Positions 1 to 8,919 of a stretch of 64,000 bases of DNA are shown here, one piece after another (position 1 is the stretch's first letter; the number at the start of each line of letters is the position of its first letter). The notes under the pieces were generated by a model that made no database searches, was not told the DNA's origin, and saw only the letters and a list, made by a program, of their open reading frames with translations. Source of the DNA: CAIRDP01 sp037138335. Lineage in GTDB: Bacteria > Bacteroidota > Bacteroidia > Bacteroidales > FEN-979. Made by a program: the position numbers and the translations under genes. Location: NCBI GenBank assembly GCA_037138335.1, contig JBAXIO010000015.1:1-64000 (forward strand), given 5' to 3'.

Positions 1-205
1 ACCACAACAGAAACCTCCTCAGCAAAGCCAGCCTGCCAAGCAGCAACCACAACAGCAGCCCCAGCATAATCCCCAGCCGGCAAAGCAGGCGCCGCCGCAA
101 CAGCAGCCTCCTAAGCAGCAACCATCACAACCGCAAAAGGCTAATCCACCTAAAAGTCCGGATGAAGATAAAAATCCACATAAATTATTTCAGCCTTTTG
201 AATAA
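1..205 (+). CDS. C-terminal end of a protein with a Gln/Pro-rich tail (partial)
   Basis: An open frame enters from the left edge and stops at TAA 203-205, 26 bases before the next gene. About 67 residues are visible. Nearly all are Gln, Pro, Lys and Ala in irregular repeats (PQQ, QPAKQ, PPKQQ), ending in a short charged segment, NPHKLFQPFE. Low-complexity P/Q tails like this occur at the C-terminus of exported Bacteroidota proteins. The folded part lies outside the window, so no function can be given. The short gap and shared direction suggest cotranscription with the OmpA-like gene. Confidence 0.6.
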   Translation, partial: PQQKPPQQSQPAKQQPQQQPQHNPQPAKQAPPQQQPPKQQPSQPQKANPPKSPDEDKNPHKLFQPFE

Positions 206-231
206 ACTTAAACAATTTAGAAATCAGTATT

Positions 232-2292
232 ATGAAAAAGTTCTATAATAGCTTGTCCAAGGTAATTTTTGTTGTCCTTATGGCATTAATACCTTTGGTT
301 TCCATGACCCAGGAAAAACCTGGAGTAGTAAAAGCAAATGCGGCCCCCTCCCATAGTTATTGGTCTGTGGGTGTATTTGGAGGTGTGATGCAGTTCAATG
401 GAGACCTGTCCAGGAATTTATGGGTCAACCTCTATCCTTACAGTGTTGGCTACAATTTCGGTGTTATTGCCACTAAGCAGTTTACGCGGGTCATAGGTGT
501 TCGGGCAAGGATGGCTTACGGTATGCTCCAGAGCCGCGTCGAAGGGAAATACACATGGGATTATGAGGGTGGTAATGGCACGCCCAAATACATTTCCCAG
601 AGTTTTAAAACTACAATTTTCGAAAGCGATTTCCAGTTAACGGTAAACTGGGTAAACTGGATCCTGGGTTGTAAACCAGAACGGTTTTTCTCTTCCTACC
701 TCATTGCCGGTTTTGGCATGGATCAATCCAGCGGGACCAAGCGTGATATTATATTGAACAAAGATATTGCTTACCTGGGTAAAAAAGGAGATACTCTGAA
801 TGTCGGCAATAACAGGGGTATGGGTAATATGGATGTACGACTCAAATTAACCGCCGGCATAGGGTTTGACTTTAACATCAACAAACATTTCTCTATCCCT
901 GTTGAATTTACGTGGAGGTTGCAAAATTCCGATCTTCTTGATATGACCCGGGGTGGGGCAAAAGAAGTTTTCAACGACATGTATAGTTCAGGGACTATCG
1001 GACTTACCTATAAATTTGCTTATACCGGCGGCTGTAATAAACCAAAAGAGGTGGAAGCAATAATTGCACCAGCAGTAGTTGTTGTTTCTCCTCCTCAATT
1101 TTTATTTTCAGTTTATGCACCTGTAAATATTCCGGTTGAGCGCAGGGTAAGGGAAATTTTCCCCCTTCGCAACTACGTGTTTTTCAATTTAGGATCAACA
1201 GAAATCCCCGATCGTTATGTATTAATCAGGAAAGACCAGGTGAAAGACTTCAAGGAAGACCAATTGGAATTATACCCTCCGAAAAATTTGTCGGGTCGTT
1301 CTGAACGGCAAATGATAGTCTATTATAATATTTTAAACATCCTTGGTGACCGCCTTAGAAAAAATCCTGCAGCAACGGTCCGTTTGACCGGAGCATCCAT
1401 GGAAGGTCCTGATGACGGAAAAGCCATGGCCGAGTCAGTTAAAAAATACCTGGTCGATGTTTTTGGAATTGATCCTTCAAGAATCAATACCGAAGGAAGG
1501 GTTAAACCAAGGATCCCATCCGAACAACCGGGTGGAACAAAAGAACTTGATCTGCTTCGCGAAGGCGACCGCAGGGTTTCTATTTGGAGCACTTCCCCAG
1601 CCTTATTGATGGAGTTCCAGACAGGGGAGGATGCACCCTTGAAACCGGTGGAAATAATTTCCATGCAAACAGCACCGGTTGAAAGCTATGTTTCTTTCAG
1701 TGTTATTGGTGGAAAGGAAGCTTTCTCAACATGGTCCCTGGAAATCAAGGATGAAACCGGAAACATCCAAAATTTCGGACCATATACAAATGAGAAGGTG
1801 AGCATGCCGGGAAAAACCATTTTAGGTTCCCGGCCCGAAGGAAACTATAACGTAACAATGGTAGGCATGACGCCCGGCGGTATCTCTGTCAGGAAGGACA
1901 CAACTGTACATATGGTTCTTTGGACCCCGCCCAAGGACCAGGAAATGATGCGATTCAGCATACTTTATGAATTCAATGATGCCAAGGCCATCACGCTATA
2001 TGAAAAGTATCTTACAGATATTGTAATACCAAAGATCCCAAAAGGCGGCATGGTCATTATTTCAGGGCATACCGATATTATCGGAGAAGATGCCTACAAT
2101 ATGAAACTGTCATTGGAGAGGGCCAACGATGTCAAAACTATTCTTGAAAATGGGCTATCGAAAACAGGCAGAACCGATGTCAGATTTTCAATTTACGGAT
2201 TCGGTGAGGATGAAAAACTTTCACCATTTGAAAATAAATTTCCGGAGGAACGCTTTTATAACAGGACTGTAATAATTGATATTATTCCATAA
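232..2292 (+). CDS. Outer-membrane protein with OmpA-like peptidoglycan-binding domain
   Basis: This 686-aa protein starts with a signal peptide (residues 1 to about 26, hydrophobic core VIFVVLMALIPLV). Residues about 40-265 look like an outer-membrane beta-barrel segment (alternating aromatic strands, SVGVFGGVMQFNGDL, ending GTIGLTYKFAY). A first region resembling an OmpA domain spans about 310-450 (NYVFFNLGSTEIPDRY, then EGDRRVSIW). A clear C-terminal OmpA domain spans about 575-686 (SILYEFNDAKAI, ISGHTDIIGEDAYN, LSLERANDV, YNRTVIID). OmpA domains of this type bind peptidoglycan and tie it to the outer membrane, so a structural envelope role is inferred. A strong terminator follows. The regulatory module seen upstream of the neighbours is absent here. 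Confidence 0.8.
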   Translation: MKKFYNSLSKVIFVVLMALIPLVSMTQEKPGVVKANAAPSHSYWSVGVFGGVMQFNGDLSRNLWVNLYPYSVGYNFGVIATKQFTRVIGVRARMAYGMLQSRVEGKYTWDYEGGNGTPKYISQSFKTTIFESDFQLTVNWVNWILGCKPERFFSSYLIAGFGMDQSSGTKRDIILNKDIAYLGKKGDTLNVGNNRGMGNMDVRLKLTAGIGFDFNINKHFSIPVEFTWRLQNSDLLDMTRGGAKEVFNDMYSSGTIGLTYKFAYTGGCNKPKEVEAIIAPAVVVVSPPQFLFSVYAPVNIPVERRVREIFPLRNYVFFNLGSTEIPDRYVLIRKDQVKDFKEDQLELYPPKNLSGRSERQMIVYYNILNILGDRLRKNPAATVRLTGASMEGPDDGKAMAESVKKYLVDVFGIDPSRINTEGRVKPRIPSEQPGGTKELDLLREGDRRVSIWSTSPALLMEFQTGEDAPLKPVEIISMQTAPVESYVSFSVIGGKEAFSTWSLEIKDETGNIQNFGPYTNEKVSMPGKTILGSRPEGNYNVTMVGMTPGGISVRKDTTVHMVLWTPPKDQEMMRFSILYEFNDAKAITLYEKYLTDIVIPKIPKGGMVIISGHTDIIGEDAYNMKLSLERANDVKTILENGLSKTGRTDVRFSIYGFGEDEKLSPFENKFPEERFYNRTVIIDIIP

Positions 2293-2330
2293 AAGCCAGA
2301 TTGCATTTCAATAATTCTTATTTCACATTA

Positions 2331-2367
2331 AAAAGCGGCCTGAATATTTTTTCAGGCCGCTTTTTTT
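2331..2367 (+). terminator. Rho-independent terminator after the OmpA-like gene
   Basis: A perfect 14-bp inverted repeat (2331-2344 and 2351-2364) surrounds a 6-base loop, with a run of T on the 3' side. It lies 39 bases after the stop codon and separates the OmpA-like gene from promoter module A. Confidence 0.85.
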
Positions 2368-2382
2368 ATCGACCGAAAGACC

Positions 2383-2450
2383 ATGTGTGAATCATGTAAC
2401 TTATATATTTAGTTATATAACACTTTCCGGAGTGAAGGTAACGACCTTTG
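2383..2450 (+). promoter_or_regulatory. Stress promoter module, site A
   Basis: First of seven copies of a 68-bp module. ATGTGTGAAT begins at 2383. Half-site ATGTAAC ends at 2400 and half-site TATAAC ends at 2421, exactly 21 bp apart. The -7-like element GACCTTTG is at 2443-2450. The sequence CTTTCCGG follows the second half-site, as in site D. The module reads toward the tandem-DUF3494 protein. It puts transcription start just after 2450, close to the GTG at 2458, which argues for the downstream ATG at 2494 as translation start. Confidence 0.8.
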
Positions 2451-2493
2451 TATTGTCGTGAAAAATGATTCACGATTTAAACAGATAGCTAAA

Positions 2494-5124
2494 ATGAAAA
2501 CACAATTACTAAAGGTTTTAAGTGCAGTTGTATTGCTCTTATCGCCTATTTTGCAATTTGCACAGGCTCCCCCTTTAGGAACAGCTGCAGATTTTGTTCT
2601 TTTCAGCTCCGTCGGGGCAGTATCAAACGTAGGTACTTATAAGTATCTTACACTTCTAACAGGCAATGTAGGCACAAACAGCGGCTCCAGCACCAATTTC
2701 GGAAATGTAAACGGTGTGATGCATGATGGTGACGGCGCAAGCTTGCTATGTGCAAGTGATATACAGCATGCCTATGATGTATTAAGTGCAATGCCAACAG
2801 ATTCCGGTATAGGTCTTCTCATTGGAAACGGTACCACCCTTAAGGCCGGTAAATATCTCATGCCAGGCGCAACATGGCTGAACTCAGGTTTGAGTCTGGA
2901 CGCCAGGGGAGATCCCAATGCTGTGTTTATTTTAAAAACGCCGACCGATGTTGCATATGCATTCACAGCAAATCCAAACTCAAAAATCAATTTAATTAAT
3001 GGGGCCCAAGCATGCAATGTGTTTTGGCTTATAAGCGGGGCTGTAAACATTGGAGCCGGAGCTACCATAAGGGGAACCATTATTGCCCATGGTGCAATTA
3101 CTATGAACGCCCAGGATACGCTTGAAGGAAGAGCACTTACAGTGAATGGGGCTATAACAGTTTCCAACGGGGCTTTAGGATTTTTGGCATATACCCCGAT
3201 CGGTTGTGGCAGTCCTGTTCTTATCGGTCCCGCAGCTCCTGTATTTGTAGGTTTAGCAAGTTATGAAGTATTTGCTTCTATTGGGGCTGCAAGTGACTGC
3301 GGCACATCGCGTATTGTTGGTGATGTCGGAGGGAATACAGTTCCCCCTACAGGGTTCAATCCCGATTCCATCACCGGAACCATTCACTTCAATGATCCCT
3401 CTACACAGGCGGCCGCAGGCGATTTGCTTCTTGTCTATGATTATCTCCTGAATCTGCCTTATGATATTAAGTTGTTGGATCCTGCAGAATTCGGGCACAA
3501 CCTGGTTCTCACACCTCATACTTACCAAATGAATGCAGCAGTATCTTTTACAGATACGGTTATCTTGAATGCACAGGGGAATACCGATGCTATATTTATT
3601 ATCAAGACGTTTGGCGCCTTTGCAACAAGCGCTGGCGCAAATGTGAAATTGATCAATGGGACCCAGGCAAAAAATGTATATTGGTTTTGTACCGGGGCAG
3701 TGAGTATAGGTGGCAATTCGAAATTCAAAGGGGCAATTATTGCTCATGACGCGATCACGATGCTCCCGGGGGCCAAACTTGATGGCAGAGTATATTCAAC
3801 CAATGGTGCTTTAACAACCTGCGGAATTAATGCCAGCCTTCCTTCTCCGGTTTCTTCGGGACCAACCAATCAAACTGCATGCGCAGGAAGTCCTGTCAGT
3901 TTTACGATAAATGCATCTGGAAGCAACCTTACATATCAGTGGAGGAAGGGAATAGTAAATTTAACCAATTCAGGAAATATTTCAGGTGTAACTTCTTCTG
4001 CCCTTACCTTTAATCCTGTTTCTGTCTCCGATACTGCTACAAACTATAATGTTGTTATATCCGGCCCGGGTATGCCACCTTATACTCCCTTAAATGCATC
4101 TTTAGTGGTCAATCCAAGTCCGGTTCCATCTATAACCGGGAACAATAGCATTTGTGCTAACTCAGGTTATTATAACTATACAACTGAAGCAAATCAAACA
4201 GGATATACCTGGATTGTTTCTGAAGGTGGTACAATTACCTGGGGACAAGGCAGCAGCCAACTCCAGGTAATATGGAACGCTGCAGGTGCCAGGTTTGTCA
4301 CCTTAGCCTACAGCAATTCATTTGGTTGTATGGCAGCAATACCAACTATATTCAATGTGACTGTTAACTCCCCTCCTGAAGCTATGGGAACCATCGAAGG
4401 AACAGCTGCCGTTTGCCCGGGGGATTTGGGTGTTACATATTCTGTGGGCAACATCACCAATGCAACGGTCTATGTTTGGACCTTACCGGAAGGTGCAACC
4501 ATTATTTCGGGGTTTGGAACAAACACAATTTCGATGGCCTTTGCACTAAATACACTCTCAGGACCAATCACAGTTTATGGGAATAACCTCTGCGGAGTAG
4601 GTTCTCCATCTCCTGCATTTAACGTTACGGTCAATCCTGTGCCGGCAACACCGGCTATTATAGCTGACGGATATATTATTACATCCAGCGCAACCATTGG
4701 CAACCAATGGTATCATGACGGAACCTCTCTGCCGGGTGCTAACGGGCCGACATATACTGTTCCTGTTTCTGCTCCCGGATTCTACTGGACCGTTGTCACC
4801 GAGCTGGGCTGCTCTTCCACTGAGTCTAATCATCTCTACATCCAGGGTGTGGGCGTCAGTGAAAATACAACCGGAACGTTTACAATTTATCCCATTCCAA
4901 ACAACGGTCACTTCAATGCTTCAATTGCTTATCCGGTTGAGGCTTTATTCAACATCACCATCTTTAATGAACTTGGTGTGATGATCAACCAGAAGAAGGA
5001 CATCCTGGTCAACGGAGTGGTCGATCAACAAATCGACATAAGTTCCTTTTCATCAGGTGTATATACCGTTGTCTTCTCAAACAGCGAAAACAAAGTCATC
5101 AGAAAAATACTGGTGAACAAATAG
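2494..5124 (+). CDS. Secreted protein with two DUF3494 (ice-binding-like) domains, Ig/PKD-like repeats and a T9SS sorting domain
   Basis: The ATG at 2494 gives an 876-aa protein with a good signal peptide (MKTQLLKVLSAVVLLL to AQA). The longer GTG start at 2458 would add 12 residues before it and lies on top of the predicted transcription start. Two successive DUF3494 domains follow (about residues 28-228 and 250-440), each ending in the family pattern of an 'amplified' segment such as FKGAIIAHDAITMLPGAKLDGR. Three to four Ig/PKD-like modules come next. The last ~80 residues form a type A type IX secretion signal (FTIYPIPNNGHFN, then KVIRKILVNK). DUF3494 proteins bind ice or act as adhesins; which applies here is open. 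It is driven by stress module A. Confidence 0.85.
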   Translation: MKTQLLKVLSAVVLLLSPILQFAQAPPLGTAADFVLFSSVGAVSNVGTYKYLTLLTGNVGTNSGSSTNFGNVNGVMHDGDGASLLCASDIQHAYDVLSAMPTDSGIGLLIGNGTTLKAGKYLMPGATWLNSGLSLDARGDPNAVFILKTPTDVAYAFTANPNSKINLINGAQACNVFWLISGAVNIGAGATIRGTIIAHGAITMNAQDTLEGRALTVNGAITVSNGALGFLAYTPIGCGSPVLIGPAAPVFVGLASYEVFASIGAASDCGTSRIVGDVGGNTVPPTGFNPDSITGTIHFNDPSTQAAAGDLLLVYDYLLNLPYDIKLLDPAEFGHNLVLTPHTYQMNAAVSFTDTVILNAQGNTDAIFIIKTFGAFATSAGANVKLINGTQAKNVYWFCTGAVSIGGNSKFKGAIIAHDAITMLPGAKLDGRVYSTNGALTTCGINASLPSPVSSGPTNQTACAGSPVSFTINASGSNLTYQWRKGIVNLTNSGNISGVTSSALTFNPVSVSDTATNYNVVISGPGMPPYTPLNASLVVNPSPVPSITGNNSICANSGYYNYTTEANQTGYTWIVSEGGTITWGQGSSQLQVIWNAAGARFVTLAYSNSFGCMAAIPTIFNVTVNSPPEAMGTIEGTAAVCPGDLGVTYSVGNITNATVYVWTLPEGATIISGFGTNTISMAFALNTLSGPITVYGNNLCGVGSPSPAFNVTVNPVPATPAIIADGYIITSSATIGNQWYHDGTSLPGANGPTYTVPVSAPGFYWTVVTELGCSSTESNHLYIQGVGVSENTTGTFTIYPIPNNGHFNASIAYPVEALFNITIFNELGVMINQKKDILVNGVVDQQIDISSFSSGVYTVVFSNSENKVIRKILVNK

Positions 5125-5144
5125 GGATATTGCTGCCTGTTTGC

Positions 5145-5180
5145 AAGAGGCTGTCTTGAGTTCTTAAGACAGCCTCTTTT
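5145..5180 (+). terminator. Rho-independent terminator after the DUF3494 gene
   Basis: A 13-bp perfect stem (AAGAGGCTGTCTT at 5145-5157, complement at 5166-5178) has an 8-base loop and a T-rich 3' end. It sits between the DUF3494 stop codon and promoter module B. Confidence 0.8.
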
Positions 5181-5190
5181 GTATTTGAGA

Positions 5191-5258
5191 ATATGTGAAT
5201 GATGTAACTCATAACAGGAATTGTGTAACGAACAATCCTTTAATACTGCACAACTTTG
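5191..5258 (+). promoter_or_regulatory. Stress promoter module, site B
   Basis: ATATGTGAAT begins at 5191. Half-sites GATGTAAC (ends 5208) and TGTGTAAC (ends 5229) are 21 bp apart. The -7-like element CAACTTTG is at 5251-5258. Total length and internal spacing equal those of site A. It serves the three-gene ABC exporter operon. Confidence 0.8.
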
Positions 5259-5301
5259 CGTTGAATATATTCCACCTAAACGAGGATTAAACTTGAATTT
5301 A

Positions 5302-6405
5302 ATGATGGTTATTAAGCCGGGTAACATTTATGTGAATGTATGCCTTCTATCCATTCTATTGTCAATATCGTGTAAGCGTGGTATTGACAGGATCAACCCC
5401 AAAGTCGAAACTATTTCAGAGTCGGTCTATGCCTCGGGGATCATTAAAAGTAAAAACCAATACCAGGTTTTTTCCACTGTTAACGGATTGATCCAGGAGA
5501 TCCTGGTGAGTGAAGGGGATACCGTAAGCAAAGGCATGCCCTTGATGAAAGTGCTGAATGAGCCTTCAAAACTTAATACGTATAACGCACAATTGGCCGC
5601 TAACAATACCGATATGTTTGCCAATAACGACAAATTGAGCGAGGCAAAAGTTGCAATAAGTGTTGCATTGAGTAAAATGAAGGACGATTCACTTCTTTTA
5701 GTGAGGCAGCGCAACCTTTGGTCCCAGGGTATAGGCAGCCGGATTGAGTTTGAACAAAAACAGCTTGAATATAAAAATTCAGTTGCTAATTCCGAAGTGG
5801 CACGGCTTCGGTACCGTGATCTGAAAAGACAGCTTGAATTCGCATCAAACCAGTCAAAAACAAACCTGAAGATAAGTACTGCACTTGCCGGTGATTACCT
5901 TATCAAGGCTGAAGCAACGGGTAAGGTTTATAAGATTTTAATAGAAAAAGGGGAATTTGCAAATACTCTTAAGCCCCTGGCCATTGTGGGGGATGCCAAT
6001 GAATTTTTAATTGAAATGAAAGTCGATGAGTATGATATTGCCCGCATCCGGAAAGGCCAGAAGGTCCTCTATACAATGGACAGTTACAAGGGCGAAGTAT
6101 TTGAGGCGGTCCTGCAAAATATCGAACCTTTGATGAATGAGCAGTCCAGGTCATTTACAGTAAAAGCTGTTTTTGTGACCAAACCCCGGGTACTCTACCC
6201 GAACCTCTCCATAGAAGCGAATATCCTTATCCGTTCCAAGGAAAAGGCATTGACTATCCCAAGGAGTTATCTTATTGGAGATTCCATGGTAAAGATGAGC
6301 AATGGCAAGATGAGAAAAGTGATAATTGGCCTTAAGGACTATCAGAAAGTGGAAATCCTGAGTGGATTGACAGCCCTTGACTTCATAAACAAGCCTGTTC
6401 AATGA
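5302..6405 (+). CDS. HlyD/MacA-type periplasmic adaptor, probable lipoprotein
   Basis: The open frame reaches back to a TTG at 5221, but that codon lies inside promoter module B. The tandem ATGs at 5302/5305 are the likely start and give about 367 aa. The N-terminus is a hydrophobic signal ending in SILLSISCK, a probable lipobox. A biotinyl-lipoyl-like segment (QVFSTVNGLIQEILVSEGDTV), a helical hairpin and a beta-barrel (FLIEMKVDEYDIARIRKGQKV) follow in membrane-fusion-protein order. Such adaptors link an inner-membrane ABC exporter to the outer membrane. The stop overlaps the permease start by 4 bases, so translation is coupled. Confidence 0.8.
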   Translation: MMVIKPGNIYVNVCLLSILLSISCKRGIDRINPKVETISESVYASGIIKSKNQYQVFSTVNGLIQEILVSEGDTVSKGMPLMKVLNEPSKLNTYNAQLAANNTDMFANNDKLSEAKVAISVALSKMKDDSLLLVRQRNLWSQGIGSRIEFEQKQLEYKNSVANSEVARLRYRDLKRQLEFASNQSKTNLKISTALAGDYLIKAEATGKVYKILIEKGEFANTLKPLAIVGDANEFLIEMKVDEYDIARIRKGQKVLYTMDSYKGEVFEAVLQNIEPLMNEQSRSFTVKAVFVTKPRVLYPNLSIEANILIRSKEKALTIPRSYLIGDSMVKMSNGKMRKVIIGLKDYQKVEILSGLTALDFINKPVQ

Positions 6406-7661
6406 AGATTCAGTTGATCCTGAGGATTGCCAGGTCGTTACTTCTGGCACGCTGGAAACAAACTCTGGTAGCGGCTATTGGGGTTACATTCAGCATTACC
6501 ATGTTCATTGCTTTGCTGAGTTTCATGTCAGGACTGAATAATTTGCTGGATGGACTGATGTTGAACCGTACGGCTCACATCAGGTTATTTAACGAAATAA
6601 AACCCAATATTCATCAGCCCATCAATGCATCCCGGGAATTTCAAACCAGTTATAATTTTATAAGGTCTGTGAAATCTGGCAGCAACCGGCAGGAAATATA
6701 TAATAGCGGGGCTATTATTCAGGCCCTTAAAACAGATACAAGAGTGACAGGCATTGCGCCAAAGATTACCGCCCCGGTTTTTTTTAATGACGGGGCAATT
6801 GAAATCACCGGGATTGTCTTTGGAATAGATGTGCAGGCCGAAAGCAAGCTGTTCCATTTTGCCGATTATATAGTTGCAGGTAACCCCCTTGACATAAAGA
6901 ATATTCCCAATAGCATAATACTGGGAAGTGGATTGGCTGAGAAACTGCTGGCTGGCATAGGAGATGTTCTGCAAGTGACTACTGTAACACAGGAACGGTT
7001 CCCGTTAAAAGTAGTAGGTTTCTTCCGGTCTGGCATACAGGAACTGGATAAGGTCCAAAGCTATACGTCGGTAAGCACAGCACAAAAAATCCTGGGGAAG
7101 CCAAACAATTATGTTACCGATATTCAGATTAAGCTTGCCGATATGAATCAAGCGCCACAAATAGCTAAAGAATATTCTCAGCTGTTTCAGACTGACGCTG
7201 AAGATATTCAAACTGCCAATGCACAATTTGAAACCGGCTCCTTTGTGAGAACCCTGATTTCCTACCTGGTGGGAATTACTTTATTGATCGTTGCCGGATT
7301 CGGTATTTATAATATTTTAAATATGATGATTTATGAAAAGATGGATTCGATCGCTATTCTAAAAGCAACGGGATTCTCCGGCTCGGATGTGAATTATATC
7401 TTCTTAGTAATTGCATTGAGTATTGGCTTTTTCGGCGGTATGCTGGGCCTTATTTTCGGGTTCCTTCTTTCATTGGTAATTGATCAGATCCCATTCATCA
7501 CGGCATCGCTTCCATCTGTTAAAACATACCCGGTCAGTTATAATCCGGTTTTTTATTTTATTGGTTCCTCCTTCTCACTTGTAACGACTTATCTGGCAGG
7601 ATGGGCTCCAGCGAGAAAAGCCAGCAGGATTGACCCGGTCATAATCATCAGAGGCAAATAA
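6402..7661 (+). CDS. FtsX/MacB-type ABC transporter permease
   Basis: The 419-aa protein has the FtsX layout: one N-terminal membrane helix (about residues 20-45), a large periplasmic domain (about 50-270) and three C-terminal helices (about 280-305, 330-355, 375-400). The last cytoplasmic stretch, GWAPARKASRIDPVIIIRGK, is the usual end of this family. Together with the adaptor and ATPase it forms a MacAB- or LolCDE-like exporter that moves a substrate from the inner membrane or periplasm. The substrate is unknown. No outer-membrane channel is encoded next to it. Confidence 0.85.
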   Translation: MKIQLILRIARSLLLARWKQTLVAAIGVTFSITMFIALLSFMSGLNNLLDGLMLNRTAHIRLFNEIKPNIHQPINASREFQTSYNFIRSVKSGSNRQEIYNSGAIIQALKTDTRVTGIAPKITAPVFFNDGAIEITGIVFGIDVQAESKLFHFADYIVAGNPLDIKNIPNSIILGSGLAEKLLAGIGDVLQVTTVTQERFPLKVVGFFRSGIQELDKVQSYTSVSTAQKILGKPNNYVTDIQIKLADMNQAPQIAKEYSQLFQTDAEDIQTANAQFETGSFVRTLISYLVGITLLIVAGFGIYNILNMMIYEKMDSIAILKATGFSGSDVNYIFLVIALSIGFFGGMLGLIFGFLLSLVIDQIPFITASLPSVKTYPVSYNPVFYFIGSSFSLVTTYLAGWAPARKASRIDPVIIIRGK

Positions 7662-7662
7662 C

Positions 7663-8346
7663 ATGAGTGAAGCCGTAGTTCTTCAGGCCAGTCATATTGG
7701 TAAAAGTTTTCACGATCCTGTAAGTGTTCAGGTGTTAAAGGATATCACTTTCTCGATCTGTATCGGGGAGTTTGTTGCGGTCACCGGGAAATCAGGATGT
7801 GGAAAATCTACCTTGCTATACATCCTGTCGACCATGGATACTGAATATGAAGGAGAGCTGATGATTGGGCAGGAGAACATGCGCGGTAAAAGTGAGAGGC
7901 AACTGGCCAGGGTCCGTAATGAAAAAATCGGATTTGTGTTTCAATTCCATTATCTGTTAAACGAGTTCACTGTATTGGAAAATGTGATGCTTCCCGGATT
8001 GAAGCTGGGGAAGTTCCCTGAAAAAGAGGTTAAGCTGCGCGCTATCGAACGGCTGAAAAAATTGGACATCCAAACTCTGGAAAACAAGAAAGCCAATCAA
8101 TTGTCGGGTGGAGAAAAGCAACGTGTAGCCATCGCCCGTGCTTTGATCAATGACCCAAGCATTATCATGTGTGATGAACCAACCGGGAACCTGGATAAAA
8201 AAAACAGCCTGATTGTTTTCGACATTTTCAAACAACTGGCCGAAGAGCATCATCAGACTTTATTGGTTGTTACGCATGACGAGTCTTTTGCAAGAAATAC
8301 ACATCGTATAATTGAAATGGAAGACGGCCGGATTATTAAACAATAA
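7663..8346 (+). CDS. LolD/MacB-type ABC transporter ATP-binding protein
   Basis: A complete 227-aa ABC ATPase. It has Walker A TGKSGCGKST (about residues 42-51), Q-loop VFQFHYLL, signature LSGGEKQRVAIARAL, Walker B IIMCDEPTGNLD and switch His VVTHD. It starts one base after the permease stop. It powers the mechanotransmission-type permease encoded before it. This is the third and last gene of the operon driven by site B. Confidence 0.9.
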   Translation: MSEAVVLQASHIGKSFHDPVSVQVLKDITFSICIGEFVAVTGKSGCGKSTLLYILSTMDTEYEGELMIGQENMRGKSERQLARVRNEKIGFVFQFHYLLNEFTVLENVMLPGLKLGKFPEKEVKLRAIERLKKLDIQTLENKKANQLSGGEKQRVAIARALINDPSIIMCDEPTGNLDKKNSLIVFDIFKQLAEEHHQTLLVVTHDESFARNTHRIIEMEDGRIIKQ

Positions 8347-8362
8347 ACCTGAAGTTTCTGAA

Positions 8363-8430
8363 ATGTGTGAATGATGTAACTTATTTATCAAGTTATGTAA
8401 CACTTCAGGGGATGATGCAGACTACCTTTA
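8363..8430 (+). promoter_or_regulatory. Stress promoter module, site C
   Basis: ATGTGTGAAT begins at 8363. Half-sites ATGTAAC (ends 8380) and ATGTAAC (ends 8401) are identical and 21 bp apart. The -7 element TACCTTTA is at 8423-8430. It starts 16 bases after the ABC ATPase stop codon and reads into the small membrane protein at 8455. This copy has the clearest direct repeat of the seven. Confidence 0.8.
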
Positions 8431-8454
8431 TTAAATAATTCAAAAACATTTTAT

Positions 8455-8640
8455 ATGCCTCTATTCACTATCATCATCGTATTAATTGTTGCAGGTGTTC
8501 TGCTATGGCTTGTCAACACCTATATCCCAATGGATCATAAAATCAAAACCATTCTGAATGTCGTGGTTGTGGTTGTAGTAGTCCTTTGGCTTCTCAAAAT
8601 TTTTGGGCTGTTCACCTATCTGACGAATATCCATATTTAA
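8455..8640 (+). CDS. Thivi_2564-like small membrane protein
   Basis: A 61-aa protein with two membrane helices (about residues 4-21 and 33-52). They are joined by the short polar turn NTYIPMDHKIKTIL, characteristic of the small Thivi_2564 family as I recall it. A run of eight valines fills the second helix. The function of the family is unknown. It is the first gene behind stress module C, 24 bases after the -7 element. Confidence 0.7.
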   Translation: MPLFTIIIVLIVAGVLLWLVNTYIPMDHKIKTILNVVVVVVVVLWLLKIFGLFTYLTNIHI

Positions 8641-8659
8641 TGTAGTAAAAGTACAACTT

Positions 8660-8860
8660 ATGAATGTCAAAAGAATCTTTGGCGGTTTACTAACCGTGCT
8701 CGGAATAGCAGGACTTATTTATGCTGCAGTCGTATTTGCAACAACCTCAAGTGGTACACGCAGTATCAAATTGCTTGTCGTTTTCAGCATCCTGGGTATT
8801 ATTTTCTTTATCGCCGGTATTGGCCTGATTCGCACCACAAAAGACGAATCAAAAACCTGA
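8660..8860 (+). CDS. Small two-helix membrane protein, unknown function
   Basis: A 66-aa protein beginning MNVKRIFGGLLTVLGIAGLIYAA. Two hydrophobic helices (about 6-27 and 37-58) are followed by a charged tail RTTKDESKT. I do not recognise a named family. It lies 19 bases after the preceding small protein and shares its direction, so it is probably transcribed from site C. Confidence 0.65.
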   Translation: MNVKRIFGGLLTVLGIAGLIYAAVVFATTSSGTRSIKLLVVFSILGIIFFIAGIGLIRTTKDESKT

Positions 8861-8919
8861 TTGCGTTCGCCAAGCCATAGATCACCACAACCAGGTATGC
8901 CAATTTTTATTAAAACTGT

